This document shows, piece by piece, positions 26,498 through 35,971 of a DNA stretch of 64,000 nt; positions within the stretch are counted from its first letter, which is position 1; every line of letters begins with the position of its first letter. The notes beneath the pieces were generated by a model. The model had not been told where the DNA came from. It saw only the letters and a list, made by a program, of their open reading frames with translations, and did not search any database. The DNA is from JABMQB01 sp963678235. Its GTDB lineage: Bacteria; Bacteroidota; Bacteroidia; Bacteroidales; Prolixibacteraceae. Both the position numbers and the translations under genes were made by a program. The stretch spans positions 1,798,001 through 1,862,000 of the forward strand of contig OY782766.1 of the NCBI GenBank assembly GCA_963678235.1. The letters are read 5' to 3'.

Positions 26498-27004
26498 ATG
26501 GAAAAAAGACCAAGAATACCAATAAACTTAACGAAAACTGATTACCTTATTGAGGTTATCGGATTAATTGGAATAGCCTGCTTGATCATCTTACCAATTT
26601 ACTTTTTTAATGACTTACCAGACCAAATACCAAATCATTTTAATACTTATGGACAAGTTGACTCATATGGAAACCGTGGAATTATCTGGTTATTACCTGC
26701 AGTTGGATTATTTCTATATATCAGTTTGACAATTTTAAATAAATTCCCTTTTGCTTTAAATTATCCAGCAAAAGTTACAAATGACAATGCAGAAAGATTA
26801 TATACTCTTGGGACACGGACTATTCGACTATTAAAAATAATAATTGTTCTTGCATTCGTTTTTCTGAATTTTAAGACTATCCAAATTGCATTAAATAAAT
26901 CAACTAATATTGGGATATTATTTTTACCAATAATAATATCTGCTACGATAATTTTGATTGGAATAATGATTTATAAAATGACAAAAAATAAAACACAAAT
27001 GTAA
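26498..27004 (+). CDS. DUF1648-domain integral membrane protein
   Basis: 168 aa with four predicted membrane segments (about 18-39, 66-84, 108-126 and 140-160). Between the first two is LPDQIPNHFNTYGQVDSYGN, the DUF1648 signature 'lPd.ip.HFn..G..D.yg.k'. DUF1648 occurs in SdpI-like immunity proteins and sensors; this short protein lacks the extra helices of SdpI. It begins 37 bases after the cyclase gene, but base composition is more AT-rich and the functions are not obviously linked. Function unknown. Confidence 0.75.
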   Translation: MEKRPRIPINLTKTDYLIEVIGLIGIACLIILPIYFFNDLPDQIPNHFNTYGQVDSYGNRGIIWLLPAVGLFLYISLTILNKFPFALNYPAKVTNDNAERLYTLGTRTIRLLKIIIVLAFVFLNFKTIQIALNKSTNIGILFLPIIISATIILIGIMIYKMTKNKTQM

Positions 27005-27068
27005 ATCAATCTAAGATCTATAGGAGTTAAGTGGTATGAGTGCTGGAGATTATTAATTAAAACAAACA

Positions 27069-27101
27069 AAAAAGCAGGACCAAAATAAATGATCCTGCTT
27101 C
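27069..27101 (-). terminator. Terminator downstream of korAB
   Basis: Read on the minus strand, AAGCAGGA (27094-27101) pairs with TCCTGCTT (27080-27073), 13-base loop, followed by a T-run. It lies 26 bases past the korB stop. Confidence 0.75.
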
Positions 27102-27126
27102 CATATTTTAGCATTGTGTATAAAAC

Positions 27127-28173
27127 TTACACACAATTTTTCTTTTCTACTTTTTCGTTACCTTCCACTTCCCAGGTATTGCCCGATTGAAGCAATTCAT
27201 CCATACAACTAACTTTCCTTGTTTTTTGTACGGCTTCAATCTGGATTTCCATTTCCTGGTCATACACAGGTGCATCTACACTTCTGATAACACCAAATGC
27301 AACCGGGAAATTCGGAAGTGACATATTGATTAATGCCAGGTGCAATGTAGGATCAACTTCCTTTGCATCATGTACCAGTATATCCTCTTCGGTAACACCA
27401 TCTTCACCAATGGTTACAACCTCCAGTTTCCCTTTTTTCATGATCAATCCTTTGTCGTTGTTGTTTCCAAAAATCATTGGCTCGCCATGCTTAAGGAACA
27501 ATTGCCTTTCAGCTTTATGCACAGGATCGGTTATTTCTTTATGGATTCCTTCGTTATAAATCACGCAGTTTTGAAGTACTTCCACAATCGAAGTTCCTTT
27601 ATGCTCTGCAGATGCTTTGAACACTTCCGAACTCATTTTTATATTGCTGTCGATACTCCGAGCAAAAAACGAACCCGATGCTCCAACGACTAATTTACCA
27701 GGAACAAATGGGTCTTCAATAGTTCCAAACGGCGAAGTTTTCGTTTTAAAACCACGGTCGGAAGTTGGAGAATACTGCCCTTTTGTTAAACCATAAATCC
27801 GGTTGTTGAACAATACAACATTCACATCGATATTCCTTCGGATCAAATGGATAAAATGGTTTCCGCCAATGGCCATTGCATCACCATCACCCGTAATTAC
27901 CCAAACCGATAATTCGGGATTTGCACATTTCACTCCCGAAGCGATTGCAGCAGCACGTCCGTGAATGGTATGAAAACCATAGGTACTCATATAATAAGGG
28001 AACCTTGAAGAACATCCAATACCTGAGATTACCGCAAATTTTTCATGAGGCACACCCATTTCTGCCATGGTTCGTTGAACGGCATTCATGATCGCATAAT
28101 CACCACAACCAGGGCACCAGCGAACTTCGTTTTCGCTTTTAAAATCTTTAACTGTATATGATATTTCAGACAT
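27127..28173 (-). CDS. korB: 2-oxoacid:ferredoxin oxidoreductase beta subunit
   Basis: 348 aa, the TPP-binding half of 2-oxoglutarate (or broad 2-oxoacid) ferredoxin oxidoreductase. RWCPGCGDYAIMNAVQ near residue 20 carries the two N-terminal Cys of the family, GIGCSSRFPYYM and TIHGRAAAIASGVK follow, and the TPP/Mg motif is ITGDGDAMAIGGNH ... LFNNRIYGLTKGQ. The enzyme decarboxylates a 2-oxoacid to its acyl-CoA, reducing ferredoxin, or carboxylates in reverse. The start is 2 bases after the alpha-subunit stop, so the two are one operon and probably translationally coupled. The exact 2-oxoacid is inferred. Confidence 0.93.
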   Translation of the reverse strand: MSEISYTVKDFKSENEVRWCPGCGDYAIMNAVQRTMAEMGVPHEKFAVISGIGCSSRFPYYMSTYGFHTIHGRAAAIASGVKCANPELSVWVITGDGDAMAIGGNHFIHLIRRNIDVNVVLFNNRIYGLTKGQYSPTSDRGFKTKTSPFGTIEDPFVPGKLVVGASGSFFARSIDSNIKMSSEVFKASAEHKGTSIVEVLQNCVIYNEGIHKEITDPVHKAERQLFLKHGEPMIFGNNNDKGLIMKKGKLEVVTIGEDGVTEEDILVHDAKEVDPTLHLALINMSLPNFPVAFGVIRSVDAPVYDQEMEIQIEAVQKTRKVSCMDELLQSGNTWEVEGNEKVEKKNCV

Positions 28174-28175
28174 TG

Positions 28176-30014
28176 TTATTCCTCCAATAATTTTTCGATA
28201 CTATCTTTTAATTCGTTCACAGTAAATGGCAATCCTTTCACCTTATTATACTGACGGTATTCATTTCCGGGAACTTTATCCCTCAAATAGCTAACAAATT
28301 GTCCTAGGTTTAATTCGCAAACAATGATTTTCTTAAACTTTGCAAATACCTCTGCTGTATTTTTCGGAAGTGGTTTTATATAATTGAAATGCGCCAAACT
28401 GACGTTTTTCCCTTGTTGCCTTAGTTCTTTAACAGTATTAACTGTGTGCCCGTAAGTACCTCCCCAACTAACAACCAATACATCGCCGCTTTCATCGCCA
28501 CAAACTTCAAGGTCAGGAACCAGATCAACCACACGTTGTACTTTCTCTTCACGCAATTCGCAATTAACCTGATGGTTATCCGGGTCATGACTTACGGTAC
28601 CTGAAATATTTTTTTCCAATCCACCAATCCTGTGCTGGTAACCTTCCATTCCGGGGAATGCCCATTCGCGTGAAAGCGTTTTTTCATCGCGTGCATAGGC
28701 TTTAAAGTTTTCCGGACTACTTGCAGTACGTGCATTAATTTCAGGAAGTTCAGCCATTGATGGAATCTTCCAAGGTTCGCTACCATTGCCCAGGAATCCG
28801 TCGGTAAGAAGGATCACTGGTACCATTCTTTCCAATGCTATTTTTGAAGCCATGTAGGCATAATAAAAACAATCGGAAGGCGTTGAAGCAGCAAGAACAA
28901 CAACCGGGCTTTCACCGTTTCTTCCGTACAATGCCTGCAATAAATCCGACTGCTCGGTTTTTGTTGGCAACCCGGTAGATGGGCCACCACGTTGAACATT
29001 TACGATAACCAGCGGCAGTTCGGCCATTACTGCCAAACCAATAGCCTCACCCTTCAGGGCTAATCCAGGTCCGGAAGTAGTGGTAACAGCAAAATTTCCA
29101 GCAAAAGCAGCACCAATCGCCGAAGCAATCCCTGCAATCTCATCTTCCGCCTGAAAAGTTTTAACACCAAGGTCTTTTCGCTCGGTAAGTGCTTGTAGTA
29201 TTTCGGTTGCGGGAGTAATTGGATACGAACCCAAAAACAACTCTTTTCCTGATTTTTCGGCAGCAGCCAATATTCCCCAGGCTGTGGCATGGTTACCGTT
29301 AATATTTCGGTAAGTTCCATCCTCAATTTCGGCAGGTTGTACCAAATACCTTGGGGTCATATGTTGCATTGTTAAACCATAGTTGTAACCATCGTGCAAA
29401 ACTTTTAAGTTTGACTTAACAACAATTGGTTTTTTCGCAAATTTTTTGGTAATAAATTCTTCGATATACGTTAATGGTCGATCAAAAATCCAACATACAA
29501 GACCAAGGGCAAACATGTTTTTACTCCTTAAAATACTCTTGTTATCGAGACCAAATTCTTTTAGGCTTTCTTTTGTTAAACTGGAGACAGGAACCGGAAT
29601 TTTGAAATAATCTTCCAGATCACATTCTGCGAACGGATCATCGGTAACGAAGTTCGCTTTTTTCAGGTTTTTCTCATTGAACGAATCCACATCGTAAATG
29701 ATGGTTCCCCCTGGGTTCATAAACTTTGAATTTGCTTTAACTGCGGCAGGGTTCATGGCAATTAGCACGTGCGCGAAATCACCGGGGGTATTCACTTTGT
29801 TGTGCCCAAACTGTACCTGAAATCCTGAAACCCCTCCAACTGTTCCCTGAGGAGCCCTAATTTCTGAAGGGTAATCCGGGAAGGTTGAAATGTCATTGCC
29901 CATCAAAGCCGTAGCATCTGAGAACAAAGTACCTGTAAGTTGCATACCATCTCCCGAATCGCCAGAGAACCTAATCGCAACTTCTTCCAGTTCAATTACT
30001 TTTGTGTCTTTCAT
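28176..30014 (-). CDS. korA: 2-oxoacid:ferredoxin oxidoreductase alpha subunit (gamma-alpha fusion)
   Basis: 612 aa from the ATG at 30014 (MKDTKVIELEEVAIRFSGDS); an in-frame ATG at 30050 would add an uncharged, non-conserved leader and runs into the promoter region. The N-terminal gamma domain (about 10-200) holds RFSGDSGDGMQLTG and FPDYPSEIRAPQGT. The alpha (PFOR domain I/II) part has GSYPITPATEILQAL, FQAEDEIAGIASAIGA and TTTSGPGLALKGEAIG, then a C-terminal VVSWGGTYGHTVN region. The order matches KorA of Bacteroidota. Operon with korB; TATTTTTG at 30077-30070 is a possible -7 element. Confidence 0.93.
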   Translation of the reverse strand: MKDTKVIELEEVAIRFSGDSGDGMQLTGTLFSDATALMGNDISTFPDYPSEIRAPQGTVGGVSGFQVQFGHNKVNTPGDFAHVLIAMNPAAVKANSKFMNPGGTIIYDVDSFNEKNLKKANFVTDDPFAECDLEDYFKIPVPVSSLTKESLKEFGLDNKSILRSKNMFALGLVCWIFDRPLTYIEEFITKKFAKKPIVVKSNLKVLHDGYNYGLTMQHMTPRYLVQPAEIEDGTYRNINGNHATAWGILAAAEKSGKELFLGSYPITPATEILQALTERKDLGVKTFQAEDEIAGIASAIGAAFAGNFAVTTTSGPGLALKGEAIGLAVMAELPLVIVNVQRGGPSTGLPTKTEQSDLLQALYGRNGESPVVVLAASTPSDCFYYAYMASKIALERMVPVILLTDGFLGNGSEPWKIPSMAELPEINARTASSPENFKAYARDEKTLSREWAFPGMEGYQHRIGGLEKNISGTVSHDPDNHQVNCELREEKVQRVVDLVPDLEVCGDESGDVLVVSWGGTYGHTVNTVKELRQQGKNVSLAHFNYIKPLPKNTAEVFAKFKKIIVCELNLGQFVSYLRDKVPGNEYRQYNKVKGLPFTVNELKDSIEKLLEE

Positions 30015-30069
30015 TAATAATAAATTATAATTCTGTAACTTGTCTTTCAATTTAAAAGAAAACCGACCT

Positions 30070-30077
30070 CAAAAATA
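30070..30077 (-). promoter_or_regulatory. Candidate -7 element for korAB
   Basis: On the minus strand TATTTTTG fits TAnnTTTG, 55 bases before the korA ATG at 30014. No TTTG -33 element at normal spacing. Confidence 0.35.
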
Positions 30078-30193
30078 ACAATTTATTACTTTTGAACCCG
30101 ATTTGAATTCCACTAATGTGCATATAGTTAAAACAAAAATAACACTAATTTAATTCCATCTTTATGATATATGTAATTATTTCAATGTTTTGA

Positions 30194-30201
30194 TATATTT
30201 G
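30194..30201 (+). promoter_or_regulatory. Candidate -7 element of the gamma-carbonic anhydrase gene
   Basis: TATATTTG fits TAnnTTTG and lies 28 bases before the ATG at 30229. Surrounding DNA is very AT-rich, so a chance match is possible. Confidence 0.35.
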
Positions 30202-30228
30202 TCCATTATTTAAATTTAGTATAGATAA

Positions 30229-30744
30229 ATGGCTTTAATAAAAACCCTTTTGGGAAAGACCCCGGTGTTCGGAAAAAATTGTTTTTTAGCTGAAAATGCG
30301 ACACTTATAGGAGATATTGAAATTGGGGATAATTGCAGTATTTGGTATAGTGCAGTTTTACGCGGCGATGTGAATTACATAAAAATTGGAAATAATTCAA
30401 ATGTGCAGGATGGGGCTGTGATTCACGGCACTTATAAAAAATCTGCCACCAACATAGGGAACAATGTTACCATTGCCCATGGTGCCATTTTGCATGGTTG
30501 CACCATAAAAGACAATGCAATGATTGGAATGAATGCGGTTGTATTGGACGATGCTGTGGTCAATAGCAATACTATTATTGCCGCCGGATCGGTTGTTACC
30601 AAAGGAACCATTGTTGAGTCGGGATGCGTTTATGCCGGCATTCCTGCAAAAAAAGTGAAAGAAATCAGCTCCGAACTTTTGGAAGGCGAAATTAACCGCA
30701 TTGCCAAAGCATACGATACTTATGCCGGATGGTATAAAGAATAA
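30229..30744 (+). CDS. Gamma-class carbonic anhydrase family protein
   Basis: 171 aa, a left-handed beta-helix of hexapeptide repeats (IGDIEIGDNCSIWYSAVLRG, IGNNSNVQDGAVIHG, IGNNVTIAHGAILHG). Three His that bind the metal in Cam/YrdA-type proteins are present in VIHGT and IAHGAILHG (about residues 65, 82 and 87), as are Arg of LRGD and Gln of VQDG. Enzymes of this group hydrate CO2, though many YrdA-like members show little activity. It ends with a short helical segment (EINRIAKAYDTYAGWY). Divergent from korAB, which releases or fixes CO2; a functional link is speculative. Confidence 0.88.
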   Translation: MALIKTLLGKTPVFGKNCFLAENATLIGDIEIGDNCSIWYSAVLRGDVNYIKIGNNSNVQDGAVIHGTYKKSATNIGNNVTIAHGAILHGCTIKDNAMIGMNAVVLDDAVVNSNTIIAAGSVVTKGTIVESGCVYAGIPAKKVKEISSELLEGEINRIAKAYDTYAGWYKE

Positions 30745-30856
30745 TGCCTCAATAAATAACTGTTAGAATCATTTTGCCTAAACCGTCATTGATTATTTCC
30801 TTCTTTTTGCATTGATTAATTTGTACTTTGGCATACCGAAATCAAATTTTTGTACC

Positions 30857-32128
30857 ATGTCGAAATCAACATCCAAAACGGGCACTTCCTCTTTAGTGCC
30901 AATGGTAATAATTAGTGCACTGTTTTTTATTTTTGGTTTTGTTACCTGGTTAAACGGGATATTAATCCCCTACCTTAAAATCGCATGCGAACTAAGCAAT
31001 TTTCAGGCAATGTTTGTGGCCTTTGCTTTTTATATCTCCTATACAATAATGGCACTCCCTTCGGCATGGGTCTTAAACAAAACAGGTTTAAAAAACGGGA
31101 TGATGCTTGGACTTTGGGTTATGGCAATCGGAACAATCGTTTTTATTCCGGCAGCCATATTTCGGGTTTATGGAATTTTTCTGCTTGGACTATTTATCAT
31201 GGGAACAGGGCTTGCGCTGCTTCAAACGGCATCGAATCCGTATGTAACCATAATGGGACCACGCGAAAGTGCTGCTAAAAGGATTAGCATCTTAGGGATT
31301 TGTAACAAAGCAGCAGGTGCTGCTGCACCGCTTATTTTGGCATATTATATATTAAACGATGGAGATGCTTTTGTGGCAAGCCTGAATTCTATGAACGAAA
31401 TAGCAAAAGCTGCTGCACTTGACGATTTGGCAAAACGGGTGATTAATCCATACATTATTATGACCATTGTTCTGTTCGTTTTAGGAATAATTGTGCAGCT
31501 ATCCGGCTTACCGGAATTGGAGGAAGAATCTGAGAATGAAGCCGATCAGGAAAATCTTTCCAACAAAAAAACAATCTTTGGATTTCCCCATTTAATATTG
31601 GGTGTTGTTGCCTTATTCTTTTATGTTGGTGCAGAAGTAATTGCCGGGGACACAATCATCAGATATGGAATGTCGATCGGGATTGAATTGGATAAAGCAA
31701 AGGCATTTACATCATACACCATGGGCACAATGGTTCTTGGTTATATTCTTGGTATCCTATTTATACCGAAAAAAATCGATCAACGAAATGCACTGAAGAT
31801 ATCTGCGATTTTAGGAATCCTGTTTTCATTTGGTGCAATTTTTTCTACCGGAATAAGCTCTGTGATATTTGTTGCCCTGTTTGGTTTGTCAAACGCCTTA
31901 GTTTGGCCGGCAATTTGGCCCTTGGCAATCCACAACCTTGGCAGGTTCATGAAAACGGGTTCAGCGTTGCTAATTATGGCAATCTCCGGAGGGGCAATAC
32001 TTCCATTGGTTTGGGGCAGGTTTTCCGATATTTTTGGATCGCAACAAGCCTATTGGATAATGGTTCCGTGCTATCTTTTCATCCTGTTTTTTGCTACTAA
32101 AGGTTATCGTTTAAAAAGCTGGAAATAA
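30857..32128 (+). CDS. Sugar:H+ symporter, FucP/GluP-like MFS permease
   Basis: 423 aa from the ATG at 30857 (MSKSTSKTGTSSLVPMV); an upstream in-frame ATG adds a non-conserved leader. About 12 membrane helices. Family blocks: FFIFGFVTWLNGILIPYLK (the FucP 'FGF.TwlNd.LipylK' signature), MALPSAWVLNKTGLKNGM, LLQTASNPYVTIMGP and WPAIWPLAIHNLGRF near the end. FucP/GluP proteins import L-fucose, glucose, galactose or N-acetylglucosamine with protons; the substrate here is not readable. A nucleotidyltransferase gene follows but has its own promoter-like element. Confidence 0.88.
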   Translation: MSKSTSKTGTSSLVPMVIISALFFIFGFVTWLNGILIPYLKIACELSNFQAMFVAFAFYISYTIMALPSAWVLNKTGLKNGMMLGLWVMAIGTIVFIPAAIFRVYGIFLLGLFIMGTGLALLQTASNPYVTIMGPRESAAKRISILGICNKAAGAAAPLILAYYILNDGDAFVASLNSMNEIAKAAALDDLAKRVINPYIIMTIVLFVLGIIVQLSGLPELEEESENEADQENLSNKKTIFGFPHLILGVVALFFYVGAEVIAGDTIIRYGMSIGIELDKAKAFTSYTMGTMVLGYILGILFIPKKIDQRNALKISAILGILFSFGAIFSTGISSVIFVALFGLSNALVWPAIWPLAIHNLGRFMKTGSALLIMAISGGAILPLVWGRFSDIFGSQQAYWIMVPCYLFILFFATKGYRLKSWK

Positions 32129-32152
32129 CTTTTACGAACGCCCTACTTTGTT

Positions 32153-32160
32153 TACATTTG
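32153..32160 (+). promoter_or_regulatory. Candidate -7 element of the nucleotidyltransferase gene
   Basis: TACATTTG followed by CACCC is a textbook-looking Bacteroidota TAnnTTTG box, 37 bases before the ATG at 32197. The -33 position (about 32130) has TTTT rather than TTTG. Confidence 0.5.
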
Positions 32161-32196
32161 CACCCAAAATTTATTACACACCATACAAACAATATT

Positions 32197-33105
32197 ATGA
32201 AACCAACCTTATTTATACTTGCAGCCGGAATGGGAAGCCGTTTTGGAGGATTAAAACAGGTAACACCTGTTGGTCCAACCGGTGAAACCATCATTGAATA
32301 TTCCATTTATGATGCAATTAGAGGGGGCTTTGGCAAGGTTGTTTTTGTAATTAGGGAAAGTTTTGCTGAAGCATTTAAAGAGCGATTTGATGCAAAACTG
32401 AAAGGGAAAATTGAAGTTGGTTACGTTTACCAGGAATTGGATAAACTGCCCAATGGTTTTAAGGTTCCCGAAGGCAGGGAAAAACCTTGGGGAACAGCTC
32501 ACGCCATACTTATGGGTAATGAACTGATCAGCGAACCTTTTGCGGCACTCAATGCAGATGACTTTTATGGTGCAGAAGCATTTAAAGTGATGGGAGAATT
32601 TTTAAGGTCTTCCCAATCCGAATCGGAGTACGCCATGGTTGGATACCAGTTAAAAAATACACTCTCTGATTTTGGAACCGTGTCAAGAGGAGTGTGTGTA
32701 ACGGATGATGATAATAATCTCACTGAAATAACAGAGCGAACAAAAATATATAAGAAGGAAAATCAAATTGTATTTTCGGAAGAAGATGGACAGGAAGTTT
32801 TCCTATCACCTGAAGAAAAAGTATCCATGAACTTTTGGGGATTTAAACCAAGCCTTTTTAAGCACTTGGAAACCGAATTTGTAAAATTCCTTCAACATTA
32901 CATCAATACCCCAAAATCAGAAATCTACATTCCCTCGGTGGTGTTTGACTTAATCAACAGCAAACAGGCAAATGTAAAAGTACTGGAAGCCGATTCGTCA
33001 TGGTTTGGAGTAACCTATAAAGAAGACCATCCTGCTGTTGTGCAAAAAATAAAGCAAATGGTCAACGATGGCGTATATCCTGAAAACCTCTGGGAACAGG
33101 ATTAG
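32197..33105 (+). CDS. Sugar-1-phosphate nucleotidyltransferase family protein
   Basis: 302 aa from the ATG at 32197. The start of the protein is the pyrophosphorylase signature LAAGMGSRFGGLKQVTPVGP, with the nucleotide-binding loop and catalytic Lys. GTAHAILMGNELI and FAALNADDFYGAEAF (metal-binding Asp) follow, then VSMNFWGFKPSLF. It forms an NDP-sugar from NTP and sugar 1-phosphate; which base and sugar cannot be told. It lies after a sugar permease and ends before a long spacer upstream of the pectate lyase. No hexapeptide or acetyltransferase extension is present. Confidence 0.85.
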   Translation: MKPTLFILAAGMGSRFGGLKQVTPVGPTGETIIEYSIYDAIRGGFGKVVFVIRESFAEAFKERFDAKLKGKIEVGYVYQELDKLPNGFKVPEGREKPWGTAHAILMGNELISEPFAALNADDFYGAEAFKVMGEFLRSSQSESEYAMVGYQLKNTLSDFGTVSRGVCVTDDDNNLTEITERTKIYKKENQIVFSEEDGQEVFLSPEEKVSMNFWGFKPSLFKHLETEFVKFLQHYINTPKSEIYIPSVVFDLINSKQANVKVLEADSSWFGVTYKEDHPAVVQKIKQMVNDGVYPENLWEQD

Positions 33106-33159
33106 TTCATCGAATAATTCACAGGACTTTTAATTTTCAATTGAATACACATATAAAAC

Positions 33160-33173
33160 TGTAATCGTTTACA
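33160..33173. promoter_or_regulatory. LacI-family operator-like site 1
   Basis: TGTAATCGTTTACA is a palindrome except at two symmetrical positions, with the central CG and AAnCGnTT core typical of LacI/GalR operators. It lies 201 bases upstream of a second copy. Confidence 0.6.
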
Positions 33174-33344
33174 TTTAGCAATACATAAACCAATTAAATA
33201 AGTATACTGAATAGTTACAACTTTGACATTCTACAAGATTTAATTCCGGAATTAAGTAGTTATGATTACCTTAGGATATAAGTCATATTCCTATTTACAA
33301 ATACTTTCCATCAAACATTTGAATTCAATATTTGCAATACCACT

Positions 33345-33352
33345 TAATTTTG
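33345..33352 (+). promoter_or_regulatory. Candidate -7 element of the pectate lyase gene
   Basis: TAATTTTG fits TAnnTTTG. A TTTG at 33318-33321 is a possible -33 element, though the 23-base gap is a little long. A start site near 33357 would place operator site 2 directly over the transcription start. Confidence 0.45.
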
Positions 33353-33360
33353 CGTATTTA

Positions 33361-33374
33361 TGTAATCGTTTTCA
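33361..33374. promoter_or_regulatory. LacI-family operator-like site 2
   Basis: TGTAATCGTTTTCA differs from site 1 at one base and keeps the AAnCGnTT core. It begins 9 bases after the TAATTTTG -7 element, an ideal position for repression. Confidence 0.6.
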
Positions 33375-33661
33375 TTAATACTCTATGCAAATTAAAAACT
33401 ATACTACAATGCATCGGAAATATTTAGGATTAATTCATAAATGAAACTCGATAAAGTCCATATGTACATAAAGCCAATGTCTGATGACTCAAAAGTATAG
33501 TCAAAAGCCCTTAGTAAAGGTAAGTAGACTTGGTTCAGTTTCTATTAGAATAAAATATCCAGGAGCTAAAGTATGAATTCAAAATTTAACTTATTAATCA
33601 CATCAATTCAAACCATATATTCAAACAAAACTATTTCCAAACCTTTTGAAAATCAAACCAA

Positions 33662-35890
33662 ATGAAAAAAACACTCTTTAATTTACAATTGATCCTGACA
33701 TTTTGTATTACTTGTGCCATAGTATCTCCAAGCATGGCTCAATCAATTGCTGTTCCAGACGGATATGCCGGGCACGCTGGCACAACTGGTGGAGGGAATG
33801 CTTCCCCAATTATTGTTTCTACATTGTTCGAACTTAAATCAGCAATTTCGGGCTCCGAACCAAGAGTTGTTGTTGTTAACGGCAATATCAAAATAGACAA
33901 CATTTCTGTTGGGTCAAATAAAACATTAGTGGGGTACGATGCAAATTCAGGATTAAATGGTGGCTCTTTAAAAATACAAGGAACAAACTGTATCATCCAA
34001 AATCTGCATTTGGGCCCTGCAGAAGGCGATGTGTTGGAAGTTTCGGGTGCCACAAAAATATTTATTACGAAATGTGTATTCCACGATAGCACTGATGAGC
34101 TCTGTTCAATAGTTCGGCAATCTGATTATGTTACGGTTTCTTGGTGCAAGTTTTTTTTCGACAACCCTGACGGACACTCATTTGCGCATCTTATAGGCAA
34201 TAGCGATTCAAGCACTTCAGACAGAGGAAAGCTTCATGTAACATTGCACCACAACTGGTACACCTATGGAGTTAGGGGAAGAATGCCCAGAGTTCGATTT
34301 GGTCATGTTCATATTTATAATTGTTATTACGATTGTACAGGAAATGGTTACTGTGTTGGTGTTGGAAAAGAGTGCAACATAAGACTTGAGAATATGCATT
34401 TTGACGGAATTGAAGATGCCTGGGCCGATTATGGCGGCACAAGTAACGGGCAAATTGGATGGAACAATTTAAAATTTACAAATTGTACCCAACCTACCTT
34501 CGTTCAAAATTCTTATCCGGTTTTTGATGTTCCATACCCCTACACCCTTGACCACATTGAAAATACAAAGGACATCGTAAAACAGGGAGCTGGAAATGTT
34601 TTTGGATATACTGCCAATAATTCAATCAACGTTGCCATCACATCCCCTCAGGACAGTGCAGGGTTTGCTGCAAACTCGAACATAACCATAGAAGCGGATG
34701 CAACTTCTGAAGACAGCAAAATAAGTTATATCGAATTCTTTGAAGGCTCTAGTTTAGGAATCGACAGCACAGATCCTTATGCAATCACCTGGGAAGGTGT
34801 AAGTGCCGGGGTCCATAGCATATTTGCAATTGCAACAGATACAGCAGGTCTATTCTCTTATTCTGAAGAAATAAAAGTTATTGTTGGGAAAGGGGTAAAA
34901 ATAACAAGCCCAGCAAACAATACACAGGTTAGTTTGCCTGCCCATATTAACATAAGTGCCGATGCCTGGGATTATGAAAAACAACTATCAAAAGTTGATT
35001 TCTACAGAGACTCTACCTTAATTGAGTCAGTTCAAAATCCTCCATACACAATAACCTGGTATGATGCTCCTGAAGGAGTATATAACTTGATTGTTAATGC
35101 AACCAATGCAGAAAATACCATTATCGCATCTGACACCGTTGTTGTTGATGTTCCCGGGGGACCTGAAGGATTTGACTTCTGCTCTATGGAAAATGAAGAG
35201 TGCAATTACCAAGGTGTATATAACATTGCATTTGGTGCCGATGGGAAATTCGTTTACCAATACGATGTAATTGGGGAAATAAAATGCGATGTAAGTACCT
35301 TTGGAAATCCCGCTCCTGGTGTGCAGAAAGCTTGTTATGTACAATTGGCACAGACACCATATGTTTATATATCATGGCCAAATTCAGGAAAAACATACAC
35401 AGCTCCTGCAAAAATGACCTTTACTTCAAAAGCTTACGATAACGAGGGTTATATTGACAGTGTACAATATTACCAAAACAATAATTATATTGGGGTCGCA
35501 ACAAAGTCGCCCTATGCATTTACATGGAGAGATGTTCCCGCCGGCAATTATAAAATAACGGCTATTGCATTTGACAACGAAGGCAATACGGGCGTATCTG
35601 ACTCCACTCTCATAATTGTAAATAATCCTACAGGAATTAATGACCCTAGTTATGGGCTGGTTGAGCTTTACCCAAATCCGACTTCCGGAGAACTAACAAT
35701 TGAATTAAACAAACAATTCGATAAGAAAACAAGCCTTTCAATTTATGATACAAGCGGAAAGATCTTTTTGAATGAGAATGTATCATGGCACAAAAAAACG
35801 GTGGACCTGCAAAAGTATCCTTCTGGAACTTACTTTATTTCAATATCAAATGACGAGAAAAATATTGTAAAAAAAATCATAAAAGACTAA
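33662..35890 (+). CDS. Secreted pectate lyase (PL1) with Ig-like domains and T9SS sorting domain
   Basis: 742 aa with a signal peptide (residues 1-26, ending SMAQ). The PL1 parallel beta-helix (about 30-315) has IVRQSDYVTVSWCKFFFDN, VTLHHNWYTYGVRGRMPRVR (catalytic Arg region near 205-213) and FGHVHIYNCYYDC. It cleaves polygalacturonan by beta-elimination. Three Ig-like domains follow (about 320-415, 415-500 and 570-655). Between the second and third is a Cys-rich module (CSMENEECNYQGVYNIAFGA ... FGNPAPGVQKACYV) also seen in other marine CAZymes. Residues 660-742 (VELYPNPTSGELTIEL ... GTYFISISNDE) are a T9SS type A domain. Cell-surface or secreted; it starts the pectin locus. Confidence 0.9.
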   Translation: MKKTLFNLQLILTFCITCAIVSPSMAQSIAVPDGYAGHAGTTGGGNASPIIVSTLFELKSAISGSEPRVVVVNGNIKIDNISVGSNKTLVGYDANSGLNGGSLKIQGTNCIIQNLHLGPAEGDVLEVSGATKIFITKCVFHDSTDELCSIVRQSDYVTVSWCKFFFDNPDGHSFAHLIGNSDSSTSDRGKLHVTLHHNWYTYGVRGRMPRVRFGHVHIYNCYYDCTGNGYCVGVGKECNIRLENMHFDGIEDAWADYGGTSNGQIGWNNLKFTNCTQPTFVQNSYPVFDVPYPYTLDHIENTKDIVKQGAGNVFGYTANNSINVAITSPQDSAGFAANSNITIEADATSEDSKISYIEFFEGSSLGIDSTDPYAITWEGVSAGVHSIFAIATDTAGLFSYSEEIKVIVGKGVKITSPANNTQVSLPAHINISADAWDYEKQLSKVDFYRDSTLIESVQNPPYTITWYDAPEGVYNLIVNATNAENTIIASDTVVVDVPGGPEGFDFCSMENEECNYQGVYNIAFGADGKFVYQYDVIGEIKCDVSTFGNPAPGVQKACYVQLAQTPYVYISWPNSGKTYTAPAKMTFTSKAYDNEGYIDSVQYYQNNNYIGVATKSPYAFTWRDVPAGNYKITAIAFDNEGNTGVSDSTLIIVNNPTGINDPSYGLVELYPNPTSGELTIELNKQFDKKTSLSIYDTSGKIFLNENVSWHKKTVDLQKYPSGTYFISISNDEKNIVKKIIKD

Positions 35891-35971
35891 ACTACTATGC
35901 ATTGAAAATACATAGTTAATAAGAATTCGAATGAAATTCGATAATTAAAATAATAATTGAAGGGAAAGCAG

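Larger units (their letters stand above)
33106..33661 (+). other. 556-base regulatory spacer upstream of the pectate lyase gene
   Basis: No ORF of note. It contains two near-identical LacI-type operators (33160-33173 and 33361-33374), a TAATTTTG -7 element (33345-33352) and an untranslated stretch of about 300 bases from there to the ATG. No riboswitch or strong hairpin was recognised in the leader. Confidence 0.6.
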
